From: Candidatus Dependentiae bacterium
GTDB taxonomy: Bacteria > Babelota > Babeliae > Babelales > Chromulinivoraceae
DNA: 37,431 bases
Assembly (NCBI GenBank): GCA_026389065.1
Contig: JAPLIP010000010.1
Span: forward strand, 1-37,431
Direction of reading: 5' to 3'
The notes under the pieces were generated by a model. It searched no databases. It worked only from the letters and a program-made list of their open reading frames with translations, and was not told the origin of the DNA. The position numbers and the translations under genes were made by a program. Shown here piece by piece: positions 1 to 7,500 of this stretch. Position 1 is the stretch's first letter. Each line of letters begins with the position of its first letter.

Positions 1-102
1 AGCTTGAGGGAAATAGTTTGATAACATTTGCAAAAAGGTAGACTTACCAGCACCAATATTGCCCTCTATTAAGAATAATTGCTGCTGAGCTTGGTCCCCC
101 GC
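1..102 (-). CDS. Deoxynucleoside kinase-like protein, N-terminal fragment running off the window
   Basis: On the minus strand, an open frame from base 102 to the window edge encodes a hydrophobic strand followed by a P-loop, LFLIEGNIGAGKSTFLQML. This is the hallmark start of the deoxynucleoside kinase family (dGK/dAK/dCK type), which phosphorylates deoxynucleosides with ATP. The frame has no usable start codon of its own: a TGA lies just upstream, and no ATG, GTG or TTG precedes the P-loop. It joins in register to the signal-peptide ORF at 44-277 if the run of five G (plus-strand C at 96-100) is shortened by one. I therefore read both as one gene broken by a one-base shift, through sequencing error, phase variation or decay. 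The family call rests on about 25 residues, because the rest lies outside the window. Confidence 0.6.
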
Positions 103-277
103 TCATCAAATCAGGCATGCTTGTCTCAAACTGTCGACGAACTGTTGACGCTGCGCCAGCTCCCAAAGCTCGACCAACTTGAGCTCCAGTTTTACCTGTC
201 ACTTGACGCATACCCACAGCCTGGCTGCTAACCAGTAGACTGAGTACGCAAAATATATATTTTTGATTTGTAGACAT
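44..277 (-). CDS. Exported leader ORF, probable N-terminus of the frameshifted kinase gene
   Basis: This 77-residue ORF starts with a Sec signal peptide (MSTNQKY, then a hydrophobic core ending SSQA). A basic, Gly/Ala-rich leader follows, containing MRQV, VGRALGAG and RRQF. The first 50 or so residues are nearly the same as the start of the gene at 487-1479. The last 20 residues (after MSG) are low-quality sequence that overlaps the kinase frame, so they are probably an out-of-frame tail. With one G removed from the G5 run, the reading continues MSGDQAQQQLFLIEG into the kinase P-loop. The likely true product is signal peptide plus leader plus kinase. As it reads, the ORF encodes only a short exported peptide. 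Confidence 0.55.
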   Translation of the reverse strand: MSTNQKYIFCVLSLLVSSQAVGMRQVTGKTGAQVGRALGAGAASTVRRQFETSMPDLMSGGPSSAAIILNRGQYWCW

Positions 278-446
278 TGCATGTTCCCTTTATTTTTTAT
301 CCCCCCACGGAGACCTATATTTCTACCCTAACAAAAGCGCTCAACCAAAAACAATGGTTTACCCCCCCCCTGAAAAAATGCCTTTCCAGAGCCAAAAACG
401 CTCAGCTTTTACTTAAGAGACGAAAAAGCCGTGGTCACATATTTCT
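134..446. repeat. Duplicated terminator-promoter-leader cassette, copy A
   Basis: This stretch matches 1336-1695. It covers the first about 45 codons of the minus-strand gene, its ribosome-binding region (plus strand ttccctttattttt), a conserved ccccccacgg block, the promoter region, a C9 tract at 362-370, and the segment gccttTccagagccaaaaa...ttttacttaag that leads into a terminator. Copy A lacks about 40 bases that copy B has between its ccctg and its C9 tract, as if deleted by recombination at the C runs. Confidence 0.85.
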
Positions 447-463
447 ATGCACCACGGCTCTTT
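424..463 (-). terminator. Rho-independent terminator for the gene at 487-1479
   Basis: AGCCGTGGT pairs with ACCACGGCT (plus positions 427-435 and 451-459). On the minus strand a T-tract follows. It lies 24 bases after the stop of the 487-1479 gene. Confidence 0.8.
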
Positions 464-486
464 AAATGTTTTATTTTTGTAAATCG

Positions 487-1479
487 TTATTTTTTGCCAA
501 ACCAGCTTGAAGCTCTATATCTTGCGTGATCGCTAACATATTTAGCTTTGTGTGCTAAGCTCTCTTGAACTAATCTAGCTTTATCTGCGTAGCCGCTTTC
601 CTCAAACTTTTGTTTTGTGCTTTCTGAAATTAATCTCCCCCTATCGCTCAAAGATCCCTCTGTCCATTCTTTTTGAAACTTAGCAGCTGCTTCTTCCTTC
701 TGTTCTTTCATTCGAGCCTGATTTTCTGCATGTTGTGACTTTAAAGCATTAACAGCATTATCAATATCTGACTCATTAAGCTCTCTAGGCGAAATACTTC
801 CAGCCTTTATATCTCCTCGCATTTTTTCTAGAAAATCTATCTTTTGCGGTATTTGATCAAACGGTAGCTTATTCTGCACCGCGATTGGAATATTTTTAAT
901 GCTTATTCGAGAAGAAGCAAATGTTTTAAAAGAGTTTGGGAATCTATTGACATCAGAGACATCACTATCTACAGGAGGTCGACGCCCTGCTTTAAGCATA
1001 TCACTGAAGTGATCAGAATTTGGGTGACTTGCTGCATTACGCCAGTCTCTATCAGTTATAATTGTGTCTGGGTGCTTTTTAAGAACTTCTGCAATTATAT
1101 TCCGAGGGTATTCTTTTTCCATCTGATCTTTATATCTTGGCATTGCATCTGCAAGGATTTTATACAAAGCCTTAGGGTCCTTCATTATGTCCTCTTTGAA
1201 ATAGCCAATCACTTCATCATGTTTTGCTAGATCCTTTCGATCCATATTAGCACGATTAACATGCTTCGTCTTTTCAAATTCGTCCATTTCTTTCACTTGT
1301 TCCTGCGAAAAACCCAAACTATTATTAGAAAAATGTCGAGCAACTGGTGACACTACGCCAGCTCCCAAAGCTCGACCAACTGTAGCTCCCGTTCGAGAGG
1401 TCACTTGACGCATACCCACAGCCTGGCTGCTGACCAGCAGACTGAGAGCACATAATAGATATTTTTGATTTGTAGACAT
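487..1479 (-). CDS. Exported helical protein with the shared leader module
   Basis: This 330-residue protein begins with a Sec signal peptide (residues 1 to about 20) and then the basic leader MRQVTSRTGATVGRALGAG...ARHF. Both are almost identical to the ORF at 44-277. The remaining about 280 residues are unlike that gene. They are charged and mostly helical, with a probable coiled coil near residues 235-310 rich in K, E, A and Q. I recognise no enzymatic motif. Its start is well supported: SD-like AAAGGGAAAG lies just upstream, and the whole upstream region is conserved with copy A. A strong terminator follows the stop. The reuse of one leader with a different body suggests the leader is a secretion or targeting module. 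The function of the body is unknown. Confidence 0.8.
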   Translation of the reverse strand: MSTNQKYLLCALSLLVSSQAVGMRQVTSRTGATVGRALGAGVVSPVARHFSNNSLGFSQEQVKEMDEFEKTKHVNRANMDRKDLAKHDEVIGYFKEDIMKDPKALYKILADAMPRYKDQMEKEYPRNIIAEVLKKHPDTIITDRDWRNAASHPNSDHFSDMLKAGRRPPVDSDVSDVNRFPNSFKTFASSRISIKNIPIAVQNKLPFDQIPQKIDFLEKMRGDIKAGSISPRELNESDIDNAVNALKSQHAENQARMKEQKEEAAAKFQKEWTEGSLSDRGRLISESTKQKFEESGYADKARLVQESLAHKAKYVSDHARYRASSWFGKK

Positions 1480-1695
1480 AAGACTTTCCCTTTATTTTTT
1501 TATCCCCCCACGGAGATCTATAATTTGTACTCTAGCAAAAGAGCTCAACCAAAAACAATGATTTACCCTGTTTCTTTTGCTTTCGCAACTTTTTCAGGCT
1601 TCGCCCCCCCCCTGGAAAAACGCCTTGCCAGAGCCAAAAGCGCTCAGATTTTACTTAAGAAATGAAAAAGCCCTGGTCTCATATTTCTGCGAAAG
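1336..1695. repeat. Duplicated cassette, copy B, filling the 1480-1796 gap
   Basis: This is the second copy of the cassette described at 134-446. It covers the 5' end of the 487-1479 gene and most of the about 317-base gap before the Hint toxin. It keeps a C9 tract at 1604-1612 and the gccttgccagagccaaaag...ttttacttaag segment. Only the left half of the terminator stem survives (aaaaagccctggt), so no terminator forms here. The rest of the gap (1696-1796) is AT-rich and should hold the toxin promoter; I cannot assign -35/-10 boxes with confidence. Confidence 0.85.
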
Positions 1696-1796
1696 CCTAT
1701 TTTTTTAAGTCTTAATTTTAAATCAATAATTCTTTTTGCATAAATCCACAAAAAAATTAAACTTGATTGCATGATAAACAACCATCAAGAGCAATC

Positions 1797-2732
1797 ATGA
1801 ACAAACATTTAAAATCATCACTCCTTCTAATTTTATTTTTCTTTTCACTAAACTTACTACCCGGTTTTGCCGCAGGTACCGCAGTCAAAATACCTGGTGG
1901 ATACGCATCCATTGAACAACTTAAATCAGGCGACATTGTTTATTCAATCACCAAATCTGGTGATTGTTTTTTAAGCAAAGTAAAAAAAACAACATCCTAT
2001 TTTTTATCGCGAGCTGTTTTGATTTCAATTGGCGACGACGTGATAGTTACAGCTCCTCAACAAAAATTTTATGATCCTGAAAAACATGTTTGGCGTAAGG
2101 CAAAGCATTTACCAAAATCAATGCCTTTACTTTCTGGCCATAAAAACATTGTAATCATTGATGAAATTGGGTTTCTTGATGGTGAGATTGAACTTTTTGA
2201 CATTCAGCTTGACTATCAGCATACCTTTTTCATTGGCACACAAAACATCGTTGTACACAATTTCCCACCATTTTTTATAGGGTTCTCCATTGCTTTTGGT
2301 GGCGGAATCTCTTTTGAAGGTATTTACTTGGGAGTATGCATTGCTGGTTGGTGGCTTAGCACAAAATTGCTTAAACGTGACAAGGGCGAAAAATACAATC
2401 CTAAATTTTCTATGAGCAGCTCGCCTGCTTATGCTGGTGGACCAGATCCAGAAGATGATGATTGGTTTGAAAGACTAAAAAATAATTATGCTAAGAAAGC
2501 GCAATCTAAAAATTTTGGCAATATGTACAAAGATCCAAAAACAAATTTATGGTATTCCAAAGATCGTGGAGGCGCCAGAGCGCACGGTGGAGAACATTAT
2601 AAGGTATTTAAAGAGACTGCCAAAGGTTTTGAATTCGTATTTGAAGTAGACAAGCTTGGTAACCAAATAAATAAGCACAAAGGTCCTATCGGCATGTTCA
2701 TACCATATAGCGATATAATTTTTAAACAGTAA
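1797..2732 (+). CDS. Exported Hint-domain polymorphic toxin 1
   Basis: I chose the ATG at 1797 (311 residues) over an upstream TTG because the signal peptide starts there. Order: Sec signal peptide 1 to about 25; Hint (intein-like) domain about 23-155, with GFAAGTAVKIPGGYASIE, SGDIVY, QKFY, then HTFFIGTQNIVVHN; hydrophobic segment 158-187 (IGFSIAFGGG); acidic linker 216-223; basic C-terminal domain about 240-311 containing DRGGARAHGGEHYKVF and HKGPIGMFIPY. The HGG..YK..D..G..HKG pattern resembles small RNase-like toxin domains of polymorphic toxins; I am not sure of the exact family. The Hint domain is atypical: Gly stands where the catalytic Cys1 should be, Gln replaces the block-B His, and Phe follows the final His-Asn. 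A candidate immunity gene lies 36 bases downstream. Confidence 0.8.
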   Translation: MNKHLKSSLLLILFFFSLNLLPGFAAGTAVKIPGGYASIEQLKSGDIVYSITKSGDCFLSKVKKTTSYFLSRAVLISIGDDVIVTAPQQKFYDPEKHVWRKAKHLPKSMPLLSGHKNIVIIDEIGFLDGEIELFDIQLDYQHTFFIGTQNIVVHNFPPFFIGFSIAFGGGISFEGIYLGVCIAGWWLSTKLLKRDKGEKYNPKFSMSSSPAYAGGPDPEDDDWFERLKNNYAKKAQSKNFGNMYKDPKTNLWYSKDRGGARAHGGEHYKVFKETAKGFEFVFEVDKLGNQINKHKGPIGMFIPYSDIIFKQ

Positions 2733-2768
2733 AAACATCTTAAAATTGAAAAGGTTACAATTTTTATT

Positions 2769-3317
2769 ATGAATTACACAAAAATAAATAATTTGAATAA
2801 TTTAGAAGAAATACTTAATCAAGACATCCTCATCACGGGAGATCTCAAACAGCAAAAAGAAGAAATTTATTATAACACTTATGAATTATCATTTGATAAG
2901 GATTTTATTAAGACCCTCTCGCTAAAAGATTTACATAATTTCATATTAAAATTAATCAAAAAGAGAACCGATCAAGTTATACTAACCAATAATGGACCAG
3001 CTACTTTCTATCTTTGGCACGATGAGCAATATTTAACTTTATGTTTTGATGTTCTATCGGGCGCTGATATTAAATTGCCATTTGGATTTAAGTTAAACTT
3101 TCTGGAAACGCCTCTTTCGATTTTAAAAAAATTTCACAATGCTGCGTATGATGATACTAACTATTTAACCTGGGAAAATTTAACTATTTTAAATCCTGGT
3201 GATCCTGGATTTGACGATGATGATGAATATGATAATTCAAAATATGTTCTTGATGTGTACGTAATCACTTTACCACAATCAACATTGTCAACTTTATTGA
3301 AAAGTTTTGTTTCTTAA
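2769..3317 (+). CDS. Candidate immunity protein for toxin 1
   Basis: This 182-residue protein has no signal peptide and no membrane segment, so it should be cytosolic. It is acidic, with a DPGFDDDDEYD stretch near residue 147, as expected for a partner of the basic toxin domain next door. It lies 36 bases after the toxin stop on the same strand, and a strong terminator closes the pair about 80 bases after its stop. I recognise no known immunity family; the role is inferred from position, cytosolic location and charge. The ribosome-binding site is weak (AAAAGG about 15 bases upstream). Confidence 0.6.
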   Translation: MNYTKINNLNNLEEILNQDILITGDLKQQKEEIYYNTYELSFDKDFIKTLSLKDLHNFILKLIKKRTDQVILTNNGPATFYLWHDEQYLTLCFDVLSGADIKLPFGFKLNFLETPLSILKKFHNAAYDDTNYLTWENLTILNPGDPGFDDDDEYDNSKYVLDVYVITLPQSTLSTLLKSFVS

Positions 3318-3350
3318 AATAGCTTAAATTTATTATGCATTAACCCTAAG

Positions 3351-3437
3351 TTCTGCCTTGCCAGAGCCAACAAGAGATGGTTTTACTTAAGAAACAAAAA
3401 AGCCGTGGTCAAATATTTCTATTAACCACGGCTTTTT
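3351..3437. repeat. Third, partial copy of the intergenic repeat
   Basis: The segment ctgccttgccagagccaa, then ttttacttaagaaacaaaaaagccgtggtcaaatatttct, matches the distal half of cassettes A (from about 380) and B (from about 1621), here without any leader gene. The 3318-3517 gap otherwise holds the terminator and the thioredoxin promoter region. Confidence 0.75.
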
Positions 3438-3438
3438 G
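3395..3438 (+). terminator. Terminator of the toxin 1-immunity pair
   Basis: AAAAAGCCGTGGT pairs with ACCACGGCTTTTT (3397-3409 and 3425-3437), a 13-bp stem with a T5 run. It has the same stem as the terminator at 424-463. Confidence 0.85.
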
Positions 3439-3517
3439 AACTATTTTTTATCTTGCCTTACCACTTAGTTTGCATACACTAAAAATATTGATTTTTATTA
3501 AAAACTAAGGACAGATT

Positions 3518-3956
3518 ATGTTTTCAAAAAAACAATCACTTCTGGCAACAAGCTTGCTATTTTTAGCTATTTTTATTGACAGCGCCACTCATGCTTGGTG
3601 CCCGAGCTCAAGCTCAAACCTCGATTGAAATAAACTCAAGCAACTTTGAAAAAGAAGTTTTACAAAGCAAACTACCAGTCATTTTAAAAGTATCTGCGAC
3701 ATGGTGCCCACCCTGCCAAAGATTAAAGCCACTCTTTGAACAAATAGCTCAAAAATTTCAAGATCAATGCACATTTGCCTCTATGGATTACGACTCAAAT
3801 CTAAAGTTTGTTGAAAAACATAAAATTGATAGCGTTCCAACGTTTATGATTTATAACAATGGAAAACTGATTACAAAACAACCTGGCAGCCCAGCAAGCT
3901 TACAGTATCTAGAAAAATTTGTTTTAGACGTTTTAAAGCTTGTAGAAAATAACTAA
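3518..3956 (+). CDS. Exported thioredoxin with a signal peptide split by an apparent frameshift
   Basis: From base 3576 (a TTG, not a likely real start) an open frame encodes a complete thioredoxin fold with active site WCPPC, the VPTF cis-Pro motif and the usual length. The proper start appears to be the ATG at 3518, preceded by AAGGAC. It encodes MFSKKQSLLATSLLFLAIF, a classic signal peptide, but that frame hits TGA soon after. Removing one T from the T5 run at 3570-3574 joins it to LLTAPLMLGARAQA and then the thioredoxin domain, giving a perfect signal peptide with an AxA-type cleavage site. WCPPC rather than WCGPC suggests a redox potential suited to disulfide handling outside the cytoplasm. 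Sequencing error, slippage-based switching and early decay are all possible. Confidence 0.8.
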
Positions 3957-3988
3957 ACTTTTGCTACGACAAAAAACAAGCATAAAAA

Positions 3989-4028
3989 ATGAGCCGAAAT
4001 TAAATTTATAATTTCGGCTCATTTTTTT
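3989..4028 (+). terminator. Terminator after the exported thioredoxin
   Basis: ATGAGCCGAAAT (3989-4000) pairs with ATTTCGGCTCAT (4011-4022), followed by a run of T. Confidence 0.85.
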
Positions 4029-4112
4029 AAATCATTCTTCTATATTTTTTTTAGATAACGTAAACTATAAACATAGAAAAAACATTTTCCACAAAGAAAA
4101 ATCAGGGGTTTT

Positions 4113-4544
4113 ATGGAAAACATCAATGACATTATGTCATCTCAAATCGATCAACTTGCAACAGCTTTAGCAAAAGCACAAAATGAAATGTCAGTTGCTG
4201 CAAAAAATCAAAAAAATCCATTTTTTAAAAGCAGCTATGCAGACTTTGAAGCCATTATCAATGCTTCTCGCCCGTCCCTTACAAAATATGGTTTGAGCGT
4301 TGTTCAGCCGCCATTTATTTATGAAGACAGTAATTCATATTTGGTTACAATTTTAATGCATTCATCTGGTCAGTGGATTAAATCAAAAGCTAGACATAAT
4401 CCACCAAAAGCTGATATTCAAAGCCTTTCAAGCTACAACACATATCTAAAGCGCATGTGTTATTCTTCTTTAGTTGGCGTTGCAACAGGTGAAGATGATG
4501 ATGGCCAAGCAGCAGTTTCCTACACTCGGCCAAACAATCATTAA
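4113..4544 (+). CDS. ERF-family single-strand annealing protein
   Basis: This 143-residue protein matches the ERF superfamily (phage-type single-strand annealing recombinases). Visible are an N-terminal helix LATALAKAQNEM, then NPFFKSSYADFEAIINASRPSLTKYGL, a strand-rich part ending GQWIKS, and the signature KADIQSLSSYNTYLKRMCYSSLVGVATGEDDDG. ERF proteins pair complementary single strands in phage and prophage recombination. The protein is short for the family and ends soon after the core, so it is a minimal form. No phage genes, SSB or exonuclease lie near it, so it is an orphan, perhaps domesticated. GGGGTTTT before the ATG may act as its ribosome site. It converges on the next gene with a five-base gap. 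Confidence 0.8.
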   Translation: MENINDIMSSQIDQLATALAKAQNEMSVAAKNQKNPFFKSSYADFEAIINASRPSLTKYGLSVVQPPFIYEDSNSYLVTILMHSSGQWIKSKARHNPPKADIQSLSSYNTYLKRMCYSSLVGVATGEDDDGQAAVSYTRPNNH

Positions 4545-4549
4545 ATCTT

Positions 4550-7500
4550 TTAAGCAGCTGCAGACTCTTCTGCTTGTAGTTTTGCTATTTTTGCTTTTAT
4601 TTCTGCTTTTGTTTTTTTAGCAGGCTTGTGATGCTTTTTATCTTTTTTGTGCTTTTTATCTTTTTCGATCACCGGTGCTAATTTTTTTGTTTTTTCTTTT
4701 GCAGCCTTAGGATGCTTATCTTTCTTGTCATGCTTTTTATCTTTTTTATCAGCTGCAGGTGCTTTTTTTGCTACTGATTGTGCCACATTCGATTGAATCT
4801 GAAAACCGTTACTAGATCCAATATCTACACTAACCATACCAGCAAGAGAAGTCGTATATCTAATCCAAGAATCGCCTGCTTGAGGATTGTTTTCATTTAA
4901 TATTGGAGTATTTGTATTTGTATAACGTTGCGTTGTAGCATCATAAGTCCAAGAAGTGATACATGGAAATGAATGTAAAGCTATTGGAGTAGTTTGATTT
5001 GAAAAATTGTAAGCTGCAACTGTAGCGTCATAGTTTGGTCCATTTAACGTAAGGCCTGCAGTCAGAACAATCACATTTCCCTTAGCAAGACTTTTGTTAA
5101 CCGCTGCTAAAAATTTAGTAGCAGAATTAAGTGATCGAGCACCAAGCTGTAAAGCTGTTTGTGTTTTATCTGTAAATCCTAGGTAGTAATTTAGTCCTGT
5201 GAGTGCTTGACCAGATGGCAAAATTGATTTCGTCGCAAAAACATTTGTTGGATATGGCGCTGGAACTACTGCAACTGGAGCTGCTACTGTTTTAACAGCA
5301 GTTAATGTATTTCCAGACCCTTTAATATTAAATACATTTTTAGCGCCTACTAATTGTGTTGGAGTATTAAACCAATCTACAGCTCCAGATGATGATAAAA
5401 TATGATTGATCATCAAAGTTGGATTTGCTTGAGATGTCGTAAATTGCCTAAAGCCTAGAATATTTTGTTGATTATCACGCAAAACCATTTCATAGTTTTG
5501 ATTCGATAGCAAGCTAACATGAATATCAATACCATTTTTTATAGCAGATTTGGGAACAGATATCATCCACTTATCAGATCCATCACCATTATCAATTGAC
5601 CAAGCTTTTTCAAGATATGGCGCAAATGTTGCTACATCTTGTACTAAATTTCTAACACCTGAAAAATTTATATTCAACCCATTCCATATCAAGTCACAGT
5701 ACCCTGGATAGTCAATACTTGGAAGATTTCTAGCTACCACAACAAGATTGGTATCTCCATTCTTACCAACTGCAAATTGATTATAATTAGGTGACTGCGA
5801 AAGATAATTAACCCCCCAATAAAATTGAATGACTCTTGTAAATGTTTGAGTGCCTAATAATCCTGACATATTAGAGGTTAATACAGGAATCAAACCAATA
5901 AATTTACCATTTCTGACCCTAAAAGCATAAAAATATAGCGCTGCTGGAGCTGCGCCAGAAATAGCATTTAAGCCTTCCATGGTAAGAATTGGAATCAATG
6001 CTGATTCATTATAATAAACAGGAATAAAGCGTATTCCAGCACTCCAATCTTCTATCTGCAAGGTGAAAAACGAACTTGAAAATGATCCAACCTCATTATA
6101 AGAAACACCCTCCGTAATATTTGTTGAATTTCCAGCCATTATTCCTCCACCATATACATCGCCACCACCCCAATTCAATAGATGGATTGCAATTTGTTGT
6201 TCATCTCCCGCCATACACTGAAAAAAATATAGACTTTCACGATTGGTTGGAAAAGCTCCTGGAGTAACAACATCATAAATATCAGTGGCCAACACTTTTT
6301 GCTTCATAGAATCTATATCAAAACCAAACTCTAAATGTTCGTATCCTGGATCAAAGACGGTATTACCATTGGCATCTTGCGCTGTATAAACTAAGGACAA
6401 GTCAGAAGAAAGAGCTAGGCTAGTTGCATAAACATCAGTACCAATAACGCTGTCAAGAACTGTACCTGAAGCTAAGTTTGCAGATTGATCAACGACTGCA
6501 AGCAAAGACTTATCCGTATCAAAATAATGCAAAGCATTTAAATATCCATAAGGCTCAGCAACATAATTAATCATTAGATCATAATACTCTTTAGCCGCTC
6601 CAGCATTTTTCCCAGCTATGTAATTTGAATATGACTGAATATATGTAGCATATGGTAAATTTAATGAAGTACCTGATTGCAATATCTTTCTTGGCAAGAC
6701 TAAAAGAGGAACAACATGGGCAGAAACTTCATTTAAAATATGAACGTTTTTAATTGATACTAAATAAGTATCATTAAGAGATGCATACTCTGATACCTTA
6801 TCTACCGTTGACGTAGAACCATTAGAAACTGTTCCCTTAGCTTCAAACACAAGCCCCATTAAATTGATTTCTAATATCAAAGTATAAATATTTGTAATAT
6901 TTGTAAGATTTAAAACCTGAATTCTTTGCTCAGCAGCATTAAGAGGCTTAGACGAATCAGTAGATACTGTCTCAACTACTAAATATTGATCACTGCTGGT
7001 TGCTGCTAATTGCCCAACCCCAGGCAAAGAATTCGTTCCATTCTTTAAAAAAGCACCTCCTTGTGCTGTAGATATATTTGTCATATGAGTAGACAGCTGA
7101 GCACCAGTAAGCACCCTAAGCCTAACTTGCGATGATTGAGCTCCAGACTTAGGGACGAATGTAATATCTGAAGTGACAGATGTAGTTCCCGTAGACGAAA
7201 TAAGCGAAGCTAAATGAAGGGCAACGTCATTCATTCCAGGCTTTAAAACATCAATAATCACGCTATTTTGCATGACTAGAAAATCTAAGCCTGTATTATT
7301 TTCAACGCCTAAAACCACACCAGAATCTGCACTTGTTCCTGAAAAAGTTGCATTTGCCATATTACAACATGAACTAAGTCTAGTCCCTGCCGGAGAAAAA
7401 TGCTGTGTTACATAATTATGCATGTAACCGCCAACATCATTTGGTATTCTCGCTACACCAGTAGATGCTGTTATCAAAGAAGGTAATGTTGTAGATGCAT

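Noticed and set aside
277-465. Plus-strand ORF opposite cassette A, similar to one at 1465-1665
   Set aside because: Their likeness comes from the DNA duplication. They lie over the promoter and terminator of minus-strand genes and have no ribosome site.
1767-1796. TTG start giving ten more residues to toxin 1
   Set aside because: The extra residues are polar and precede a signal peptide that fits the ATG at 1797.
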